Origin: Pantoea coffeiphila
GTDB lineage: Bacteria > Pseudomonadota > Gammaproteobacteria > Enterobacterales > Enterobacteriaceae
DNA length: 64,000 nucleotides
Assembly: GCF_016909495.1 (NCBI RefSeq)
Contig: NZ_JAFBFW010000001.1
Span: 744,001 to 808,000, forward strand
Direction: 5' to 3'
This document shows, one piece after another, positions 1-8,963 of the stretch. The notes beneath the pieces were generated by a model. It saw nothing but the letters and a program-made list of their open reading frames with translations, ran no database searches and was not told where the DNA came from. The position numbers and the translations under genes are program-made. Every line of letters starts with the position of its first letter. The stretch's first letter is position 1.

Positions 1-751
1 AGAACGGCAGGTAGCCGCGGGTGGTAATGTCATAGCCGCGCGCCATACGCATCTGGCTGGTGCTCCCGCGATTACGCCAGCCGCTAAGGGGATGATAGTA
101 GTTGGCGGAAAAACGCAGATATTCGCCCCATGCTTCGCTACCCAGCGATCCGCGCTGCTGGTTTTCGGTCAGCAGATCGTCGATAAAAGCGTTATAGCCC
201 AGCCGCCAGTTTCCGGCTATCCAGCGCTGCCCCAGTCCGGCATTACCCACCGCGCCGTATTCCGTTTGCTCAAGGCCCAGCTGGCTGAAGGTAAGATACT
301 GGTAGTTATCCTGCCAGGGGGTAATCAACTGCGCCGACGTCCCATTAAAGCTACCTGCATCGTCGACCGCCAGCGAGACACTGGCACGCCCGTAAGGCGA
401 CAGCAGCTGCTCCCCTTCTCTGGCCGCGCGTTCGGCGGCAAAATCGCGAAAGCGGTTGAATGCCCACAGCTCGGCCTGTTCACGCAGGGGCTTATCACTG
501 TCGCTGGCCATGCTGGCTTCCCCGATACTTTTCGCCGCTTCGGCAATACGTTTTTCCAGCAGGTCGTCGTTAGCTCCACTATTCAGCGCGGGCAGTTGCT
601 GCACCATATTGCTGAAGCGGGCGGGATCGTCAAAGGGGGCTTCGGCAACCTGATTTTCAGCGTCAAAGGCCCAGGCATGCTCTGCAAGCTGGCCGGATAA
701 GGCGATCAGCAGGGAAAGTGCAATGGGATAGCGGCGGATAAATCGGTTCAT
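1..751 (-). CDS. YchO-like inverse autotransporter (intimin/invasin beta-domain), 5' part only
   Basis: The gene starts at ATG 751 on the minus strand and runs off the left edge, so only about 250 N-terminal residues are visible. A signal peptide (MNRFIRRYPIALSLLIALSG, cleavage near AWA/FDAEN) is followed by an inverse-autotransporter beta-domain. Recognisable stretches are LSPYGRASVSL, GLGQRWIAGNWRLGYNAFID, GSEAWGEYLRFSANYYHPLS and RMARGYDITTRGYLPF. These resemble E. coli YchO and the intimin/invasin outer-membrane barrel. Members are inserted in the outer membrane and may expose a C-terminal passenger. Whether this one is short like YchO (about 460 aa) or has Ig-like repeats cannot be seen. 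Family call is firm; orthology to ychO is likely but unproven. Confidence 0.85.
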   Translation of the reverse strand, partial: MNRFIRRYPIALSLLIALSGQLAEHAWAFDAENQVAEAPFDDPARFSNMVQQLPALNSGANDDLLEKRIAEAAKSIGEASMASDSDKPLREQAELWAFNRFRDFAAERAAREGEQLLSPYGRASVSLAVDDAGSFNGTSAQLITPWQDNYQYLTFSQLGLEQTEYGAVGNAGLGQRWIAGNWRLGYNAFIDDLLTENQQRGSLGSEAWGEYLRFSANYYHPLSGWRNRGSTSQMRMARGYDITTRGYLPF

Positions 752-1494
752 AGGCATTTAAAATAGCAAAAGCAATGTTTTTATAGCGGGTTAAATGTGT
801 GGTGCCTCACAAAATTGGCGAGTTATAACCTTAACACAGATTCGGCGGGTCGGTGAAAATCGCCGGGGAGAGATGCGTCGTTCAGGTGAACTCGTGGACC
901 ATTAACCAGCTGGTGCACAGGTTCCACGACTTTAGTGGCTACTTGACTAACTGTGTGTCTGGATAGTCGCTGGTGCCTGGGTATCAGGGGAACAGCCTCT
1001 GCGGCTGCCGGGCGGTCCTCGCGCCGTGCTTCGCCCGGTGCCTTCGATTCCAGCATCCGTCCTGTCGGACCGCCTGCGACGCGTCATCCCTGACACGAGG
1101 CAGCCTTACGCCAACGTCCTGTTGGCGTATCCTGGCCTGATGCTTTCATCTCAGCGCTGCGGATTACCCGACCTCCGCAGAGGCTGTTCCCCCTTCAACC
1201 ATTCTGCTTGCTGTTTGATTTAGCCCAACCGTTGAATTGCCTGAACAGATTCAACAGACTGGCAGCTCACCATTCTCAGACCATACTGAAAGATAAGAAG
1301 TCGCCCAGCCAGCACCATCGCTAACGCCGACCACACTGAAACCCGGCCATTGGTCCGTTTCTTCAGACAGCACGAAAATAAACAAAGCAGGCTGGCCGGT
1401 CCACCGTAGGGGCCATCCACAGCGCGATGACAGGCCAGCCAGTGACAATATCAACCATCAGATAATCAGCACCACTTTAAAACGGAGAACGTCA
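752..1494. other. Gene-free stretch containing repeat copy 1
   Basis: No convincing gene is seen in these 743 bases. The middle (987-1192) is a palindromic-ended repeat described separately. The rest should hold the promoters of the inverse autotransporter (leftward) and of the PEBP-family gene (rightward). I could not assign -35/-10 boxes with confidence. Confidence 0.5.
987..1192 (+). repeat. ~206-bp dispersed repeat with terminal inverted repeats, copy 1
   Basis: The two ends form a perfect 18-bp inverted repeat, GGGGAACAGCCTCTGCGG at 987-1004 and its complement at 1175-1192. The interior matches the reverse complement of a second element at 12401-12600. Shared blocks are CGGGCGGTCCTCGCGCCG next to the left end, GGTGCCTTCG further in, and TCAGCGCTGCGGATT next to the right end. 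There is no coding capacity and no transposase, so it behaves like a MITE or structured intergenic repeat. It is not ERIC (different termini and length). Whether more copies exist in the genome cannot be seen. Confidence 0.75.
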
Positions 1495-2043
1495 ATGAAA
1501 AAAACGCTACTCGCCGCCTCACTCCTGTTAGCCAGCCTCGGCGCTGGCGCACAGGAAATCTTCACCCTCAGTTCACCCGACTTTACCGATAATGCCCTGC
1601 TGGACAAACAGTTCGCCGGTGCGACCCCGGGTAACGTCAGCTGCACGGGTAAAAACGTCTCCCCGGCACTTAGCTGGAACCACGCTCCCGCAGGAACCAA
1701 AAGCTTTGCGCTGATGGTCTTTGACCCTGAAGGTGCGAAAGGACTCGGCGTCTCACATCTGGTGGCCTACAACATCCCCGCCAGCCGTACCCAGTTTGCC
1801 CGAGGCGACCTGACCAGCGGCAACGGATTCACCGGCGGAAAAAACAGCCCGGGAACCGATCGTTACCACGGCCCCTGCCCTCCGGCAGGCAGCGGCGCGC
1901 ACCACTATGTCTTTACGCTTATCGCCAGCGATCTGGCGGCAGATGCACTTCCTTCCGGGCTGACCCGCGACCAGTTGCTCAACGCGCTGAAAGGCCACGC
2001 GCTGGCCGGTGCCGGAATCATCGGCCGCTATGGCAACGACTAA
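1495..2043 (+). CDS. Secreted YbhB/YbcL-family Raf-kinase-inhibitor-like protein (PEBP fold)
   Basis: A protein of 182 aa with an N-terminal signal peptide (MKKTLLAASLLLASLGAGA, cleavage before QEIF) and a phosphatidylethanolamine-binding-protein fold. PEBP motifs are visible: CTGKNVSPALSW, FALMVFDPEG, VSHLVAYNIP, YHGPCPPAGSGAHHYVFTLI. The signal peptide makes it like periplasmic YbcL rather than cytosolic YbhB. A good ribosome site (GGAGAACGTCA) precedes ATG 1495. Bacterial members have no settled enzyme activity; E. coli YbcL has been linked to immune modulation. It stands alone, just upstream of the SH3 lipoprotein and the T6SS block, with no sign of shared transcription. Confidence 0.88.
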   Translation: MKKTLLAASLLLASLGAGAQEIFTLSSPDFTDNALLDKQFAGATPGNVSCTGKNVSPALSWNHAPAGTKSFALMVFDPEGAKGLGVSHLVAYNIPASRTQFARGDLTSGNGFTGGKNSPGTDRYHGPCPPAGSGAHHYVFTLIASDLAADALPSGLTRDQLLNALKGHALAGAGIIGRYGND

Positions 2044-2439
2044 AGCGATCTCATTTTACGCCTTCAGCTAATCACTCGTCCGGTGATGCCCTGCGCATCA
2101 CCGGGCCACGCCAAACGCCTGTTTTCACGCCAACTATGTAGCAGATAAGGAAAATTAGCATTTTTAGCGCTAATCAAATTGCCGTTATCACTCCTTTCAG
2201 GCAAAATCTGGCAAACAAGGCGACTGCTAGCATGTTCATTCAGCGCCTGCAATGGATTCTATTCCCAAAAACGTCAGGTAAGACCATTAACGATGTATCC
2301 TGATGTCAAACCGGGCAATTTTATTCCTCTCAACCGAAAAATGTGCCAACACATTCATTTTGGTTGCAATGGAGCGTGGCTGGCGCGGCGCTGTCGCGTT
2401 TTAAAGCCAGATATTCTGAACAGATTCACGGGGATCAAA
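2044..2439 (+). other. Gene-free stretch
   Basis: About 400 bases with no supported gene. The downstream lipoprotein frame stays open back to 2179, but that extension has no signal or domain and would bury the lipoprotein signal, so it is treated as untranslated leader. No clear terminator or operator is visible. Confidence 0.4.
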
Positions 2440-2928
2440 GTGAAAATTAGCAGCGCGTTAATCTTGCTGGCCGTGTTTTCCCTCGCAGGATGCAAAACGG
2501 CCCCGTCACAGCCGGATGATGACACTCTGGTGACCAGTGAGGTCAATGGCGTGAAGCTGGTCCATCGATATGCAGTACAGGCCCCCACCTCTTTTACACC
2601 TGTAAACCAGCAATATCGTGCGCTGTATAAAGCCTCGGTGATGACCCGGCCCGACTACAGCGGCAAGATTGTTCGTTACCTGGAAACCGGAAAACCCTTC
2701 ACCGTACTGGGTGAAGCGGACCACTGGCTGGCCATTGCCGGCGACGATCCGCAACAGCTGGCAGGATATGTTCCGCTGAAGGCCGGTGTAAAAAGCGAAC
2801 TGTATGACGCTACGCTGCGCAACGATCGTCCTCGCCCGCGCAAAGCGCGTAAAAAAGAGTGCGTCGACGTGGGTGGGCAGAGCAAAGCCTGCCGCAGCGG
2901 CGATACGGCGACATGGATCTTGCAATAA
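2440..2928 (+). CDS. SH3-domain-like outer-membrane lipoprotein beside the T6SS genes
   Basis: Starting at GTG 2440 gives a 162-aa protein opening with a lipoprotein signal, MKISSALILLAVFSLAGC, where Cys18 is the lipidated residue. Lys at +2 gives no inner-membrane retention signal, so the outer membrane is expected. Residues about 55-120 (ALYKASVMTRPDYSGKIVRY through AGYVPLKAGV) look like a bacterial SH3 domain, which often binds peptidoglycan or peptides. A basic stretch (RPRPRKARKK) and two late cysteines follow. The start was chosen because upstream starts would bury the signal. It lies 106 bp upstream of tssL in the same direction. The canonical T6SS lipoprotein TssJ is absent here, but no similarity to TssJ is claimed. 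Confidence 0.7.
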   Translation: MKISSALILLAVFSLAGCKTAPSQPDDDTLVTSEVNGVKLVHRYAVQAPTSFTPVNQQYRALYKASVMTRPDYSGKIVRYLETGKPFTVLGEADHWLAIAGDDPQQLAGYVPLKAGVKSELYDATLRNDRPRPRKARKKECVDVGGQSKACRSGDTATWILQ

Positions 2929-3034
2929 CCCGAACCCGATGCGGCAGCCACACTGCCGGTGAATGGATAAAATAATTTATGCGGCTGCGGGCCTTTTCCT
3001 GGCTGCAGCACACAGCTGAGATCCTCGAATCCTG

Positions 3035-4261
3035 ATGATGCCAGAACTTTCTCCGGCGACAGAGAGCTACGCGGCCCTTGATAATCCTCTGCTGGCAGCA
3101 GCATTTCCCTTGCTGAACGCCGTGGTGCAGATCCGCCAGGCCATCAGCCATGACGATCCGGCAGGTTTACGCCAGCAGCTGGTTGATGAGATCCGCCTGT
3201 TTGAAAGTCGCTGCCGCAAGGTGGAACTGCCGTTTGAGACGATTATCGGTGCCCGCTACTGCCTGTGCACGGTACTCGATGAGGCGGCTGCGCAAACGCC
3301 GTGGGGCAATCGCGGCGTCTGGTCAGGTAACGGACTACTGGTAACATTTCATAACGAAGCCTGGGGCGGCGATAAGTTTTTTCAGCTGCTTTCCAGACTG
3401 TCGCAGAATCCCGATCAGCATCTTTCGCTGTTAGAAGTCATTAACTACTGTCTGCTACTGGGTTATGAAGGCCGCTACCGCACAATGGAAAACGGTCGCA
3501 GCCAGCGCGATGCCATTCGCGATCGACTTGCCACGCTCATTGCTAATGTCCGTGATACGCCGCATCACAACCGTATTTCTCCCCCGGTCGAGCTGCCGCA
3601 TGAAGGTGCACCATGGCGCGCGCCGGTGCCACTTTGGGCATGCATGTCAATTGCTGCCTTTATCGCCTGCCTGGTCTTCTCCAGCCTGAACTGGCGTCTG
3701 GGTAACACCGCCACCACCCTGCTACAGCAAATCTGGCAAACCCCGCTACCGGAAACGGTCGCTGGCCAGCGCGGCCCCGTTCCACAGGCGTTAACCGACC
3801 TGCGTTTGCGGCTTAGCGATCTGATTACCGCTCATCAGCTGGATGTGGTGGATACCAGCAGTGGCAGCCGGGTGATCCTGCCGGTAGACGGCCTGTTCAA
3901 TGCCTCTGGTACGGTACTTTCAGCCGAGGGGCGCGCGCTTATCGCCCGAGTTGCCACGGCGCTGGAAGCCGTTCACGGAACGCTGTTGATTAGCGTTTTC
4001 AGCGATGACAGACCGCGGCGTGAAGAACGTTTCCCCTCAAGCTATGAATATTCCCAGGCGCAGGCATCCGCCATCGCCAGCCTGATGCAGCAGCTGATTG
4101 CCCAGCCCGGTGTGTCTATTCGCACCCAGGGGCGGGGCGACAGCGGTGCACTGATGCCCAACGACAGCGCTCAGAATCGGGCTCAGAACAGGCGTGTAGA
4201 GATTACCCTGTTCGCCGCGCCTGAAAACGATGACCGCAGCAACAGCACCGGAAAATCATGA
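3035..4261 (+). CDS. tssL: T6SS inner-membrane protein TssL (DotU/IcmH) with C-terminal OmpA domain
   Basis: A protein of 408 aa. Residues about 15-190 are the cytoplasmic DotU/TssL domain (LLNAVVQIRQ, ALTVLDEAAAQTPWG-like region at CTVLDEAAAQTPWGNRGVWS, FFQLLSRLSQNPDQHLSLLE, CLLLGYEGRYR). A single membrane segment lies at about 198-219 (WACMSIAAFIACLVFSSLNW). The periplasmic end (about 285-395) is an OmpA-like peptidoglycan-binding domain ending SAQNRAQNRRVEITLF. In a T6SS, TssL and TssM form the membrane complex that anchors the apparatus. The stop overlaps the start of tssM (ATGA at 4258), so the pair is translationally coupled. ATG 3035 and 3038 are both possible starts; neither has a strong ribosome site. 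Confidence 0.93.
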   Translation: MMPELSPATESYAALDNPLLAAAFPLLNAVVQIRQAISHDDPAGLRQQLVDEIRLFESRCRKVELPFETIIGARYCLCTVLDEAAAQTPWGNRGVWSGNGLLVTFHNEAWGGDKFFQLLSRLSQNPDQHLSLLEVINYCLLLGYEGRYRTMENGRSQRDAIRDRLATLIANVRDTPHHNRISPPVELPHEGAPWRAPVPLWACMSIAAFIACLVFSSLNWRLGNTATTLLQQIWQTPLPETVAGQRGPVPQALTDLRLRLSDLITAHQLDVVDTSSGSRVILPVDGLFNASGTVLSAEGRALIARVATALEAVHGTLLISVFSDDRPRREERFPSSYEYSQAQASAIASLMQQLIAQPGVSIRTQGRGDSGALMPNDSAQNRAQNRRVEITLFAAPENDDRSNSTGKS

Positions 4262-6306
4262 TGTTGAAAACAATTTTCGCCCTGCTTACCTGCCGACCGA
4301 TATGGGGCCTGCTCGGCGTCAGCGCCCTCTGCGCCCTGATCTGGATGCTCGGGCCTTTACTGGCCCTCAGTCAATTTCAGTTACTTGATAGCGATCTGAA
4401 CCGTCAGTTGCTGATCGCCAGCTGCTATCTGCTGTGGGGGCTGTTTATGCTGCTGCCCCAGCTCTATCGCGCCTGGTATAACCGACGGATGCTAACGCGA
4501 TTACAGTTGAACAGCCACGAGCAGAATGAGTTACAGGCTACCAGTGAAATGCTGGATATGCGCTTTCACGACGCAACTCAACTGCTAAAAAAGATCCAGT
4601 TTCCGAATAGCTCCCCATCACGCCGCAGCCGCTGGCTGCGCTTTTTCAGCGCCCGCTACCTCTATCAGCTGCCGTGGTATCTGATTGTCGGCGCACCGGG
4701 TGCGGGTAAAACTACCGCGTTGCTGAACTCCGGACTGGAGTTTGCGCTACCCGACAGCCTGAATAAAGGCGCACTGCGAGGCGTGGGCGGCACGCGCCAC
4801 TGCGACTGGTGGTTCACACAACAGGCCGTACTGCTTGATACTGCGGGAAGATATACCCTTCAGGAGAGCCAGCGTACACGTGATGCCAGTGAATGGCAGA
4901 CATTTATCGCCCTGCTTAAACGCTATCGTCCGCGTCAGCCAATCAATGGCGTGATCGTTACGCTCAGCGTGGCCGACCTGTTAAGTGACTCGGCGGAGAT
5001 GCGTCAGGCGCAGGCGACAGCACTACGCAACCGCATGGCAGAACTTCACCAGCAAACGGGTATCCACTTCCCAGTCTATATCATGGTGACGAAAAGCGAT
5101 CTGCTTAAAGGCTTTATGAGCTATTTTGCCCAGTGCGACAAAAGCCAGCGGGAGCAGGTCTTTGGCTTCACTTTCCCGCTAAAGGCCACAGCGGTTGAAC
5201 ACGACCCGCTGCTGCCCCAGTTTGAGCACTATTTCCATCAGCTGTGCAACCAGCTGATGAACGATCTCGCCTGCAATATGGCAAGGCAAACTGATTTACA
5301 GCAGCGCGCAGACTGCTTCCTTTTTCCGCAGGAATTCGCGTCCTTACGCCCGCTGCTGGCAGAATATCTCACCACCATTTTCTCGCCCCGACAGGGTGAC
5401 CCGGCCTGGTCCATACGTGGACTATTCTTTACCAGCGGCACGCAGGAAGGTCTGCCGTTCGATCGCGTGATGGGCGAACTGGCGCGTAAACTCCAGCTGC
5501 CACAGTCGCAGGGGCAGTCAATTGCCAGCTGGAACAGCGTCAGCCGTACTTCGCCCATCCCGGCCAATAAAGGGCAAAGCTATTTTATTCACGACCTGCT
5601 CAGTAAAGTGGTGTTTCGTGAAAGTGCGCTGGCTGGCAGCGACAGCCGCTGGGAGTTACGTAACCAGCGCCTGCACCGCATGGGGTATGCCGCCACGGCT
5701 GCTGCATTAGTGGCGTGTTGTGGGCTGTGGTACACCAGCTATGATAAGAATCAGCGTTATTTGCAACAAATTGACGCCAGGTTACCGGAAATTCAGCAGC
5801 AGGCCCGTACGCTGAGCGATAACAACAGCGGCGATATTACCGGGCTGCTGCCGTTTTTAAACAGCCTGGTGGCACTACCTGAAGCGCCGGACTTTTCGCT
5901 CTCCTCTCCGCCGACGTTAATGCGAGCGGGGCTGTATCGGGGTGAGCAACTGTATAACGCCAGCTGGGGCCTGTATCAAAATGCCCTGAAATCCCTGCTG
6001 CTGCCGCGCGTTGCCCAGGCGATCACGCTCACGCTGCAGGAAGATAACGGCGCAGACGAATCTTTCACCCGCGACGCGATCCGCGCTTATCAGATGCTGT
6101 ACCAGCCGCGGACATACGATGGGCGTTTTCTGCGGGGCTGGGTGATGCAGAATCTGTCAAAAAATCCGCCACCGGATATTACCGATGCCCAGCTTAAGCA
6201 ACTGGACTGGCATTTAAGCCAGCTTCTCGATAAGCAGATCCAAAGCTCACCCTACGCGCGTGACGGCGTATTGATAATGAGAAAACAAAATGGCAACCAG
6301 CACTGA
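4258..6306 (+). CDS. tssM: Truncated T6SS membrane-complex protein TssM (IcmF)
   Basis: The frame codes 682 aa, whereas TssM proteins are usually about 1100-1200 aa. Present are two N-terminal membrane segments (about 15-37 and 45-68), the cytoplasmic NTPase-like domain with Walker A GAPGAGKTT at about 144-152 and LLDTAGRYT, and a third membrane segment at about 475-493. The start of the periplasmic IcmF-related domain follows. The protein ends abruptly at SPYARDGVLIMRKQNGNQH. The rest of the IcmF-related domain and the C-terminal domain that binds TssJ are missing. tagF starts 17 bases before the tssM stop. A deletion that removed the 3' part and joined it to the tagF leader is the simplest explanation. 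TssM is probably non-functional in a secretion machine. Confidence 0.9.
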   Translation: MMLKTIFALLTCRPIWGLLGVSALCALIWMLGPLLALSQFQLLDSDLNRQLLIASCYLLWGLFMLLPQLYRAWYNRRMLTRLQLNSHEQNELQATSEMLDMRFHDATQLLKKIQFPNSSPSRRSRWLRFFSARYLYQLPWYLIVGAPGAGKTTALLNSGLEFALPDSLNKGALRGVGGTRHCDWWFTQQAVLLDTAGRYTLQESQRTRDASEWQTFIALLKRYRPRQPINGVIVTLSVADLLSDSAEMRQAQATALRNRMAELHQQTGIHFPVYIMVTKSDLLKGFMSYFAQCDKSQREQVFGFTFPLKATAVEHDPLLPQFEHYFHQLCNQLMNDLACNMARQTDLQQRADCFLFPQEFASLRPLLAEYLTTIFSPRQGDPAWSIRGLFFTSGTQEGLPFDRVMGELARKLQLPQSQGQSIASWNSVSRTSPIPANKGQSYFIHDLLSKVVFRESALAGSDSRWELRNQRLHRMGYAATAAALVACCGLWYTSYDKNQRYLQQIDARLPEIQQQARTLSDNNSGDITGLLPFLNSLVALPEAPDFSLSSPPTLMRAGLYRGEQLYNASWGLYQNALKSLLLPRVAQAITLTLQEDNGADESFTRDAIRAYQMLYQPRTYDGRFLRGWVMQNLSKNPPPDITDAQLKQLDWHLSQLLDKQIQSSPYARDGVLIMRKQNGNQH

Positions 6307-6988
6307 ACTGGGATGGTATGGCAAACTCCCGGCAGCAGGGGATTTTGTCCATCGCCGGATGCCCGAATCGCAGCTTGCCCAGTGGTCAAACTGGTTTAAA
6401 TCCGGCGTAGTACAGTGGCAACAATTGCACAACAACTGTACTGAAGCCTTCGCGCGTGCGCCGATCTGGAATTTTGCGCTGCCTGCCACACTTGGCGTAC
6501 AGCAGGTGCAAATTGGCTGCCTGATGCCGTCGCGGGATCGGGTGGGCCGCGTCTGGCCGCTGATGGCCGCACAAAAGATCGCGGTGTCGCAGTGGCACCC
6601 GGTTCAGCTGGCAATGGCCGGTGAGTGGTTTAACGCTTTGGGCACTGCGCTGCAACAGGCCGTTCGCCAGCAGAAAAGCGTCGATGAGGCCGAGCTGGCG
6701 ATAACTAACCTCGCCCCGCTGCCTGAGACTGTAAAACTCGACGCCAGCACGATTATTGGCTATCGCGATAGTCCGACTCTCGCATGGCCGGAGGTTTCGC
6801 GCCGTTTCGATCCGCTACAGTACACCAGCTACTGGTGGACGAATCAGTATGATGGCTGCCCGCTGGTTACGCACAAGCACAGCGGTAATTTAACCGCGCA
6901 GCTGTTTACACAATTATTTCATCCGACTCTGGCCGAAAATCCGGGCCGCCACGGACTTTATCCACCCATGTTTGACCAGGCTGACTGA
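6290..6988 (+). CDS. tagF: T6SS-associated protein TagF
   Basis: A 232-aa single-domain TagF (DUF2094 type). The diagnostic opening GWYGKLPAAGDFVHRRMP is followed by QLAQWSNWF, VGRVWPLMAA and the late block SYWWTNQYDGC. In Pseudomonas aeruginosa, TagF represses T6SS assembly post-translationally by sequestering Fha, independently of the PpkA kinase. Here it is followed at 21 bp by the FHA gene, its expected partner. The start overlaps the truncated tssM. GAGAAAACAAAATGG at the junction gives only a modest ribosome site, so expression may depend on coupling with tssM. Confidence 0.92.
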   Translation: MATSTELGWYGKLPAAGDFVHRRMPESQLAQWSNWFKSGVVQWQQLHNNCTEAFARAPIWNFALPATLGVQQVQIGCLMPSRDRVGRVWPLMAAQKIAVSQWHPVQLAMAGEWFNALGTALQQAVRQQKSVDEAELAITNLAPLPETVKLDASTIIGYRDSPTLAWPEVSRRFDPLQYTSYWWTNQYDGCPLVTHKHSGNLTAQLFTQLFHPTLAENPGRHGLYPPMFDQAD

Positions 6989-7009
6989 TCCGGGGGCGAA
7001 AACAGAAGT

Positions 7010-8176
7010 ATGCGACTTACTCTTTTAAACCATCTGGAGCAGGACGTCTCCGTAAGCTGTGATTTCGCACCGCCAGGTGGCACCATCGGCCGCAGCGCGG
7101 ATAACAATCTGATCCTTCCCGACCCTGAACGCACCATTTCTCGTTTACAGGCGCTGGTTCATGTTTCTCCCGCCGGGGAATGTCGTCTGACCAGCCAGGG
7201 TAGCGTTATCGCGGTGATACATAATGAACGCTCCCTTGCCCGCGGTGAACAGGTCAGGCTGATGCACGGCGATACGCTGACGATTGGTCACTATCATATT
7301 ATGGTTACCGATCCCCACAGGACCGACGACAGTACGGTACTGGACGATCCACTGCTGCTGTTTAATGGTGAAAGCAGCAGCACGGAAGATCCACTGGGGA
7401 TTCTTAACCCGGTTACGTTACCCGATAGCGTTCAGGAAAAACCCAGTGCGGAAGAGCTTGAACTGCGCGCCGCACGCGATGCTGCCGCCAGGCTGACGAT
7501 AAACCCTCTGCCCACCAGCTACAGTGATAACGGCGATCCGGCAAGGGATGGCAGTCATGAGCAGCGGCTGCTCAATGCACTACTGGAAGGTATGGGTCTG
7601 GAGCCGGCGGCCGGTCAAACCGCTGAACTCAGCGAAGAGCAGATGCGCCTGACCGGCCGTATGCTGAGCCTGTTCTCACAGGGCACGGTCGCCCTGCTCT
7701 CCTCTCGTTCAATCCTCAAACGCGGGGTCAAAGCCGAAATGACCATGATCCTCAATGAGGCAAACAATCCGTTTAAAATCCTGCCCAGCGGTAAAACGGT
7801 ACTGATGCAAATTTATCAAAGCCAGATGCCGGGATTTATGCCGCCGGAGCAGGCGGTGCGCGACGCGCTGGTTGATTTACAGGCCCATCAGTTGGGGATG
7901 ACCTCCGGGATTCGGGCAATTATTGCCGCAATGCTTCAGTCGTTTAACCCGCAGCGGCTGGAAGAACACGCCCGCCAGGACAGCGCCATCCCCAGACTGG
8001 CCCTCAGCACATCGCGCAAGGCGGCTCTGTGGGACTACTTTTTACGCCACTATCAGAACACATCCGGAGATATTGAGGATGACTTTCACTCGCTGTTTGG
8101 CGAGGCGTTTTTGCAGGCGTATGAGATGGAAGTCAACCAGTACAAAGATTCTCAAAGCGCCGAGGAGGATCGATGA
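7010..8176 (+). CDS. tagH: T6SS-associated FHA-domain protein TagH (Fha)
   Basis: A 388-aa protein with an N-terminal forkhead-associated domain (about 25-100). It contains GGTIGRSADNNLILPDPER and ISRLQALV. The classic FHA SxxH motif reads S-R-L-Q, so the histidine is replaced. An acidic Asp/Glu/Ser-rich linker (about 105-190) leads to the conserved C-terminal T6SS-FHA domain (about 195-375), with LFSQGTVALLSSRS, FKILPSGKT and SLFGEAFLQAYE. Fha is phosphorylated by PpkA and dephosphorylated by PppA in threonine-phosphorylation control of T6SS. Its stop overlaps the phosphatase start (ATGA at 8173), and both enzymes are encoded immediately downstream. Confidence 0.9.
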   Translation: MRLTLLNHLEQDVSVSCDFAPPGGTIGRSADNNLILPDPERTISRLQALVHVSPAGECRLTSQGSVIAVIHNERSLARGEQVRLMHGDTLTIGHYHIMVTDPHRTDDSTVLDDPLLLFNGESSSTEDPLGILNPVTLPDSVQEKPSAEELELRAARDAAARLTINPLPTSYSDNGDPARDGSHEQRLLNALLEGMGLEPAAGQTAELSEEQMRLTGRMLSLFSQGTVALLSSRSILKRGVKAEMTMILNEANNPFKILPSGKTVLMQIYQSQMPGFMPPEQAVRDALVDLQAHQLGMTSGIRAIIAAMLQSFNPQRLEEHARQDSAIPRLALSTSRKAALWDYFLRHYQNTSGDIEDDFHSLFGEAFLQAYEMEVNQYKDSQSAEEDR

Positions 8177-8949
8177 ATATCACCTTTTGCAGCACGTCAC
8201 AGATTGGTGGGCGCGTCAGTAATCAGGACGCCACCGGTACACAGCTTAACGAGCAATTCGGTACGTTCGTCGTCTGCGACGGCGTGGCGGGCAGCCCCGG
8301 CGGTGAACGGGCCGCCATCATTGCACGCGATACGCTGCTTTCGCAGACTGCCGGGCACAATGCGCTTTCACCTTTGCAGACCGAAGAGATGATTGCCGCC
8401 TGCGAACAGGCCATCCGTGCGGCGCAGCGGGCAGAACCCGCACTGAAGAAAATGAGTACCACCCTTGCCGCACTATTTATCGATCGCCCCGGACGGCGGG
8501 CCTGGTGGTGCCACGCCGGAGACACCCGCGTTTATCATTTTCGTCGCGGTGTGGTTCATGACATGACCCGCGATCATAGTCTGGTGCAGCAACTTCATGA
8601 CGCCGGGTATGATAATACGGGAATAAACAGTCATTTACTGTATAACGCCCTGGGCACCGACAGCGTTCAGCCCCACGATTACAGCGCCGTATTGCCGCTG
8701 GAAGATGGCGATGTTTTTCTGCTGTGCAGCGATGGTTTTTGGAATAATTTGACACCTGCCGAGATGGAACAGGCACTAAGAATGGTAAACTCACCGCAGG
8801 AATGGCTGGCTCTAATGCAGAAAGCTATCGACCGCAGTGAAAAAAAGGATAATCTTAGCGCCGTGGCCGTCTGGTATGGGTCACCGCAGGACACTACTTT
8901 GCTTTTTTCTCTGACGGATTCAGCCCGGTTTTTACCACCGCGCGATTAA
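8173..8949 (+). CDS. pppA: T6SS PP2C-type Ser/Thr phosphatase PppA
   Basis: A 258-aa PP2C/PPM-family phosphatase. Metal-binding motifs are visible: VSNQDATG near the N-terminus, FVVCDGVAGSPGGE (first DG), CHAGDTRVYHFR (GD motif), LLCSDGFWNNL and the late EKKDNLSAVAV (DN motif). No membrane segment, so cytoplasmic. In characterised T6SS clusters PppA removes phosphate from Fha and resets the machine. It overlaps tagH by 4 bases and is followed 14 bases later by a secreted protein gene, consistent with one transcript up to the kinase. Confidence 0.92.
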   Translation: MNITFCSTSQIGGRVSNQDATGTQLNEQFGTFVVCDGVAGSPGGERAAIIARDTLLSQTAGHNALSPLQTEEMIAACEQAIRAAQRAEPALKKMSTTLAALFIDRPGRRAWWCHAGDTRVYHFRRGVVHDMTRDHSLVQQLHDAGYDNTGINSHLLYNALGTDSVQPHDYSAVLPLEDGDVFLLCSDGFWNNLTPAEMEQALRMVNSPQEWLALMQKAIDRSEKKDNLSAVAVWYGSPQDTTLLFSLTDSARFLPPRD

Positions 8950-8963
8950 TTTCAAGGAATGCT

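Noticed and set aside
987..1192. ERIC or REP element
   Set aside because: Length (~206 bp) and termini differ from ERIC (about 127 bp) and REP; treated as a separate repeat family.
2179..2928. 249-aa start for the SH3 lipoprotein
   Set aside because: The longer frame would bury a textbook lipoprotein signal (LAGC); GTG 2440 is better.
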